NCBI GenBank assembly: GCA_040901775.1
Contig: JBBDYF010000143.1
Coordinates: 1 to 25,148, forward strand
Length of the DNA: 25,148 nucleotides
Direction: 5' to 3'
From: CAYLLN01 sp040901775
GTDB taxonomy: Bacteria > Planctomycetota > Planctomycetia > Pirellulales > Pirellulaceae
The number at the start of each line of letters is the position of its first letter. Position 1 is the first letter of the stretch. Shown in pieces: positions 21,327 through 25,148 of this stretch. The translations under genes and the position numbers were made by a program. The notes beneath the pieces were generated by a model. That model did no database searches and was not told where the DNA came from. It worked only from the letters and a program-made list of their open reading frames with translations.

Positions 21327-22400
21327 CTACGGTTTTACCCAGCTCAGCGGGAAGCGGGCAAAGGCGATTTGTTTGTAGCCATCGCGCTCGTACAACAGGC
21401 CAAGTTCGCCGCCGGGCAGCTCGGCCAGCGAAGAATAAGCCGCCGAACCTTCATGCACCAGCCGCGAGTGGGGCCACGTTTTTCCGTCATCCTCGCTCAG
21501 ACGCACGGTCATGTGATCGCGCCCTTTGGGGACCGCCGGGTTCGTAAAGACCAGGTTGCCCTGGCTGTGGCGGATGAGGCTCGCCTGGCAGACCGATTCG
21601 ACGAGCGCCGGATCGTCGGTCGTCGGCTGCCACGTTTCGCCCCCATCTTTGCTGAGCGAGATGCCCCGGCAGGCCTTCCCCCGGTAGCTGCGGCTGTTGA
21701 GCATCAGCGTGCCATCCGTCAGTTCGACCACCGCGCACTCGTTCATGGCAAAGTCGGTCGAGCCGCCGCGCTGCCAGGTTTTGCCGTGGTCGTCGGAATA
21801 GATCACGTGCGAGCGGCCGGCGCTGTCCCAGCCCTGCTGGTCGTCTTGCGTCGCCTCGCCGACGCGATGGTCGCACGGAATGACGAGCCGACCCTTGTGC
21901 GGCCCGCGCGCGAGTTGAATGCCGTTGCCGGGGCCGGCGGCATACCAGTTCCAGGTTTTGTCTTTCACGTCGGCCGTGATGTCTTGCGGCTTGGCCCAGG
22001 TTTTTCCGTCGTCGCTAGAGGAAGTCATCAGCACGCGATCGTTGTCGCGGTTAAACGGCAGCCAGATGACGCCGGTATCTCGGTCCACCACCGGGCAGGG
22101 ATTGCCGATGGTGACCTTTTCGTCCCCTCCTTCCTCGTAGATCAATTCGAGCGGCCCCCACGTTTTTCCGCCGTCGGTGCTCCGCTTTTGCACGAGATCC
22201 AAGTCGCCGTGGTCGCCGCGGCCCGTCTTTCGTCCCTCGCAAATGGCGAGCAGCGTCCCCTGGGGGGTGACGACGAGGGCCGGAATGCGAAACGTGTGAT
22301 ACCCCTCGCTGCCGGCGGTAAAGACGGCCGTCTCGACCAGATCGGCGGCAGCGGCAGTGCTGGCAACAGCGAACAGCAAGGCAAAGCAGAATGTTTTCAT
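21327..22400 (-). CDS. Secreted exo-sialidase (BNR/Asp-box neuraminidase)
   Basis: The 357-residue protein has a signal peptide (MKTFCFALLFAVASTAAAA). It then has the sialidase hallmarks: the FRIP motif (YHTFRIPALV) that supplies an Arg of the substrate-binding triad, a nearby acidic loop (GDHGDLDLVQKR), and five Asp-boxes: STDGGKTW, SSDDGKTW, SDDHGKTW, SKDGGETW and SEDDGKTW. The closing ELGLLYERDGYKQIAFARF contains the Glu/Tyr-type C-terminal strand. It would form a six-bladed propeller that releases terminal sialic or related acids from glycans outside the cytoplasm. Length is normal for a single-domain bacterial sialidase. It starts 38 bases after the helicase gene ends on the same strand; the ribosome binding site is weak. 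A substrate other than sialic acid is possible. Confidence 0.92.
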   Translation of the reverse strand: MKTFCFALLFAVASTAAAADLVETAVFTAGSEGYHTFRIPALVVTPQGTLLAICEGRKTGRGDHGDLDLVQKRSTDGGKTWGPLELIYEEGGDEKVTIGNPCPVVDRDTGVIWLPFNRDNDRVLMTSSSDDGKTWAKPQDITADVKDKTWNWYAAGPGNGIQLARGPHKGRLVIPCDHRVGEATQDDQQGWDSAGRSHVIYSDDHGKTWQRGGSTDFAMNECAVVELTDGTLMLNSRSYRGKACRGISLSKDGGETWQPTTDDPALVESVCQASLIRHSQGNLVFTNPAVPKGRDHMTVRLSEDDGKTWPHSRLVHEGSAAYSSLAELPGGELGLLYERDGYKQIAFARFPLSWVKP

Positions 22401-22438
22401 GGCGGGGAAGCTTGTGGTGGGAAGGGGAGGCAGCCCGC

Positions 22439-25148
22439 TTATAAGCCGAGCCGGCGACGGCTGTTAAGCTGGGTCTCGTCTATTCTGGCTGCCCGCGGCG
22501 GGCGGCGAAAGACGTGCGGCTCGTCAACCGGGGCAGGAACGGGAACCGAGCGAACGCGGCGGCCAATTTGCAGCGATTTGCGCATCAGCAGTTGCTCGGC
22601 CTGGGCGACCTCGGCAAAAAACTCGATCCGCCCGGCAATCTTGGCGGCGACGCACGCCCCGTTTTGCACGATCAGCGAGTTCTTGTGCATCGCGGGAATG
22701 CGGTTGCCCGGCGCCAAAATTCCGCTCAGGTTCAAGGGATCGGCAGCCGAGATCAATGTCCACTCGGTGCTGACGGTTTGCTGGTCGCGCAGGTTGCGGA
22801 GCTTGGCGACGGCCGTTTCCAAGGCGAACTGCTCGCCGCCGACGCGGGCAATGAACCGGCCCCCGCGCACTTCGCCCCGCAGCTCCATCCGCCGCAACAC
22901 GCGAACCATCTCCCACCAGGGGGGCGCGCTCGCCTCGCGCGCCAGGAGGTCGCGAAAGAGCACGCCATACCGCGATAATAGCTGCCGGCACCAGCGATCG
23001 AGTTGCAATTCCCGCTCGGCCGGATCGACGCTGCCGGGAAAGAGCGACCAGCGGCCGATCGGAGAGCTCGCCCGGTGGACCTTCGTCTTCAGGTATTTGC
23101 GCATGCTGGCGGGGACGCGCTTTCCACCCCCGTCGATCGCCCGGACGGTGGCGAACGTGTCGGACGAGACGAGTCCCAGCGCGGCCAGCTCGCGCAGGGC
23201 TTCTTCCAATTGGGAAGGGAGCAGGCCGGTCAGCGACTTAAGATCTTGAAAGAAGAGCGCTCCTTTGCAGCGCAAAGCATTGAGCGCCTCTTGGGCGGCG
23301 CTGCCGGCACAGGCCGCCACGTCGATCCGTTCGGGGGCCAGCAGCCAGGGCAAATCCTCGCGCAGGGCGAGCGAAATCGGCATGTTGCGCGTGAGGGCGG
23401 CCATTCCCTTGCCCGCTTCTTCGTCGCGCTTCGGCGGGCGCAGGCGGCCCCAAACCAGCTCTCCCGCGAGGAACAGATGGTCGAGCGCTTGCGGATCGTA
23501 CTGGGCCAGCCGCGGGGCGAGCACTTTGCTTTCCCACACGCCGGCCGGCAGCTCGAAGCCTTGCAACTGGGCAATCGCCTCGCGCAGGCCGAGTTCTCCC
23601 TGCCGCTGGCCGTCGCCCACCAGGTGATGGTGGGCCAGCAGGTATTGCCAATACGTTTCGGGCGGCACCGGCTCGATCCGCCGCCGCAAGCCGTCGAGCG
23701 TCAGCCGGTGAATGCGGGCCAACAGCCGCCGCTCGCACCACTCGACGTTCTGCCCCTTAACCTCTGCCTCCTGGCTCCGAAACCGGCCGCGCATGGCGAT
23801 GCCCGAGCCTTCGAGCGATTCGAGCGCGGCGAACGCATGCGACTCGGCCAGGTGCAGCTTTTCGCCCAGTTCGGCGGCGGTGTGCGGACCCCGGCACTGG
23901 ATCTGACCGCGGAGAATTTCGACCCAGCCGTCGGAGCCGGACCATTCTTTTTCGAGCGCCGGCGGCAGCGCTACCGGGGGCGAACAGGTCGTTTCGCGAT
24001 AGACGGCCCGCACCAGGGGCCAGCGTTCGGCGGCAATCCAAAAGCGGGCCGAGTCGGCCAGCGTCACCACGCTCGCCCGCCCGGCGCGGGTGAGGGGCAA
24101 CAGCCACTCGCTCCAAGGCTTCCCTTCGTCTTCCGGCAACACGACGAAGTTCATCAGCGCGTCGTGCAGTTCGTCGGCATCGCGCACCAGGGGCCACGCC
24201 TCTTCGGCTACCTGGGCGATCGCCAGCGGATCGAGCCGGGCCAAATCCTGCACTTCGTCGATGGCGAGCGACCGTCGCGTGTTGACGGCCCGCGTGCGGC
24301 GCTCTTCGAGCGGGGCATCGTCCAAAAAGGCATACGGGTTGGCGTTGAGCAACTGATGACTGAACGGCGACGGCTCGCGGGTTTCGATCGGCACCAGTTC
24401 GACGCGTCCCGCCTGGATGTCTTCCAGCAGCACGAGCCAGCGATCGACGTCCATCGCTTCCCGCAGGCAGTCTTGCATCGTCTGCCGGACGAGCGGGTGG
24501 CTCGGAATCACGACGTCGCCGTGGTGGTTCTCCAGGCAGCCGACCGTTTCGGGAAAGGTGGCGGCGAGCAGGTCTTGGCTGCGGAACTTTTGCAGGTAAG
24601 GGGGAACGCGCTTGCCATTTTGCATCCGCAGCACGGCGAGGGCCCGCGTGATGTTCCACCGCCAGCGGACCTGGAACATGGGAACGGCCAGGATCGCCTG
24701 CTCGAGCAAGTATTGGCCGTTGTTAGGCTGCAGCATCGAGAATAGGCTTTCGATTGGAAAGCTGTGCTGTGGGCTGAGCGAAAGAACCACGCCGTTGTCG
24801 TCGGCAGCCGCTTGCAGCTCGAAATCAAAACTGCGGCAAAAGCGCTTCCGCAGGGCGAGCCCCCAGGCCTTGTTGATCCGCGCCCCCAGCGGGGCGTGAA
24901 TCACCAGTTGCATCCCTCCCGATTCGTCGAAAAATCGCTCGAACAGGATGCGATCGCAGGTGGGGACCATGCCGACCGCCGCTCGCTGGGCGGCGACGTA
25001 GCGCACCGCCTGCTCGGCCGCCAAGGCGTCGCAGCCGGTCTCGTGTTGCAGCCAGGCGACAGGGTCGGAGGCTAGGGGCTGGGGGCTGGGGGCTGGCGGC
25101 TGGAGGGAGGAGGGGAGCGCGGAGTGCGGAGCGGGGAGCGTGGAGTCA
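22439..25148 (-). CDS. Lhr-type large helicase, C-terminal part (5' end outside window)
   Basis: The frame is open to the right edge, so the helicase motor domains lie outside. What is visible is the DEAD/H-associated and C-terminal region of Lhr-like DNA/RNA helicases: AVRYVAAQRAAVGMVPTCDR, FDESGGMQLVIHAPLGARIN, KAWGLALRKRF, then LLAATFPETVGCLENHHGD (near the hinge), IPSHPLVRQTMQDCLREAMD and a long winged-helix-rich tail (to ARIDETQLNSRRRLGL). Lhr enzymes unwind DNA or DNA:RNA hybrids with a role in repair. A TTG at 25024 is not the true start, since the family sequence continues upstream of it (DPVAWLQHETGCDALAAEQ). Before that, at 25071-25148, the frame crosses a repeated low-complexity tract read as a Pro/Ser/Ala-rich linker. 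Confidence 0.9.
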   Translation of the reverse strand, partial: DSTLPAPHSALPSSLQPPAPSPQPLASDPVAWLQHETGCDALAAEQAVRYVAAQRAAVGMVPTCDRILFERFFDESGGMQLVIHAPLGARINKAWGLALRKRFCRSFDFELQAAADDNGVVLSLSPQHSFPIESLFSMLQPNNGQYLLEQAILAVPMFQVRWRWNITRALAVLRMQNGKRVPPYLQKFRSQDLLAATFPETVGCLENHHGDVVIPSHPLVRQTMQDCLREAMDVDRWLVLLEDIQAGRVELVPIETREPSPFSHQLLNANPYAFLDDAPLEERRTRAVNTRRSLAIDEVQDLARLDPLAIAQVAEEAWPLVRDADELHDALMNFVVLPEDEGKPWSEWLLPLTRAGRASVVTLADSARFWIAAERWPLVRAVYRETTCSPPVALPPALEKEWSGSDGWVEILRGQIQCRGPHTAAELGEKLHLAESHAFAALESLEGSGIAMRGRFRSQEAEVKGQNVEWCERRLLARIHRLTLDGLRRRIEPVPPETYWQYLLAHHHLVGDGQRQGELGLREAIAQLQGFELPAGVWESKVLAPRLAQYDPQALDHLFLAGELVWGRLRPPKRDEEAGKGMAALTRNMPISLALREDLPWLLAPERIDVAACAGSAAQEALNALRCKGALFFQDLKSLTGLLPSQLEEALRELAALGLVSSDTFATVRAIDGGGKRVPASMRKYLKTKVHRASSPIGRWSLFPGSVDPAERELQLDRWCRQLLSRYGVLFRDLLAREASAPPWWEMVRVLRRMELRGEVRGGRFIARVGGEQFALETAVAKLRNLRDQQTVSTEWTLISAADPLNLSGILAPGNRIPAMHKNSLIVQNGACVAAKIAGRIEFFAEVAQAEQLLMRKSLQIGRRVRSVPVPAPVDEPHVFRRPPRAARIDETQLNSRRRLGL
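25071..25148. repeat. Low-complexity tandem heptamer-like repeats
   Basis: GGGGCTGG-type units (about 25075-25102) are followed by GCGGAGT/GCGGAGC/GGGGAGC/GTGGAGT heptamers (about 25117-25146). On the minus strand the frame stays open through them in the helicase gene, encoding a Pro/Ser/Ala/Leu-rich stretch. The repeat reaches the window edge, so its full length is unknown. Confidence 0.75.

Noticed and set aside
21369..23249. 626-codon plus-strand frame opposite the sialidase and helicase
   Set aside because: Antisense to two well-supported genes and without motifs.

Overview
This looks like a chromosomal segment from a high-G+C planctomycete, most likely of the Pirellulales type. The lineage is inferred from content: a caspase-like gene, a VIT/von Willebrand A secreted protein, a beta-propeller fused to a diheme cytochrome, a secreted sialidase, a degenerate sulfatase homologue, and a PafA-type Pup ligase homologue in what looks like a Gram-negative-type cell. 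No rRNA or tRNA gene, CRISPR array or insertion sequence was recognised.

Layout. 1-3041: 3' part of a caspase-fold gene, an orphan HicB-type antitoxin, a one-pass membrane miniprotein (minus strand) and a small secreted protein. 3054-9532 (minus): a VIT+VWA protein and a very large secreted glycoside-hydrolase-like protein. 9533-9963 is non-coding and holds a CGCAAAG-type inverted repeat. 9964-11858 (minus): lexA followed by a sulfatase-fold protein that has lost its catalytic residues. pyrE is divergent from lexA (12066-12617). 12710-13975 (minus): a toxin-first RelE/ParE plus HTH antitoxin module running directly into a sulfite-oxidase-fold molybdoenzyme. 14036-15971 (minus): a 62-residue small protein ending in Gly-Gly-Glu, overlapping by 11 bases a PafA/Dop-family protein with an inserted transmembrane module. 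16261-17796 (minus): UxaA-type altronate/galactarate dehydratase. 17829-21299 (minus): HipA-like kinase, DUF3037 protein and a propeller-diheme cytochrome, in a tightly spaced run. 21327-22400 (minus): sialidase. 22439 to the right edge (minus): C-terminal two thirds of an Lhr-type helicase.

The most interesting locus is 14036-15971. A tiny acidic protein with the C-terminal GGE of Pup is translationally coupled to a Pup-ligase-family enzyme that appears to be membrane embedded. No 20S proteasome subunit or Mpa/ARC ATPase is visible nearby. This suggests a membrane-associated, possibly proteasome-independent, pupylation-like system. Second-tier observations are the HipA/DUF3037 pair in a visibly lower-G+C patch, the pseudo-sulfatase coupled to lexA, a caspase-like protein with its Cys motif changed, and heptamer-type repeats, one of which is read in frame as a linker of the helicase.

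All family assignments were made by reading the translated sequence. No database search was possible.
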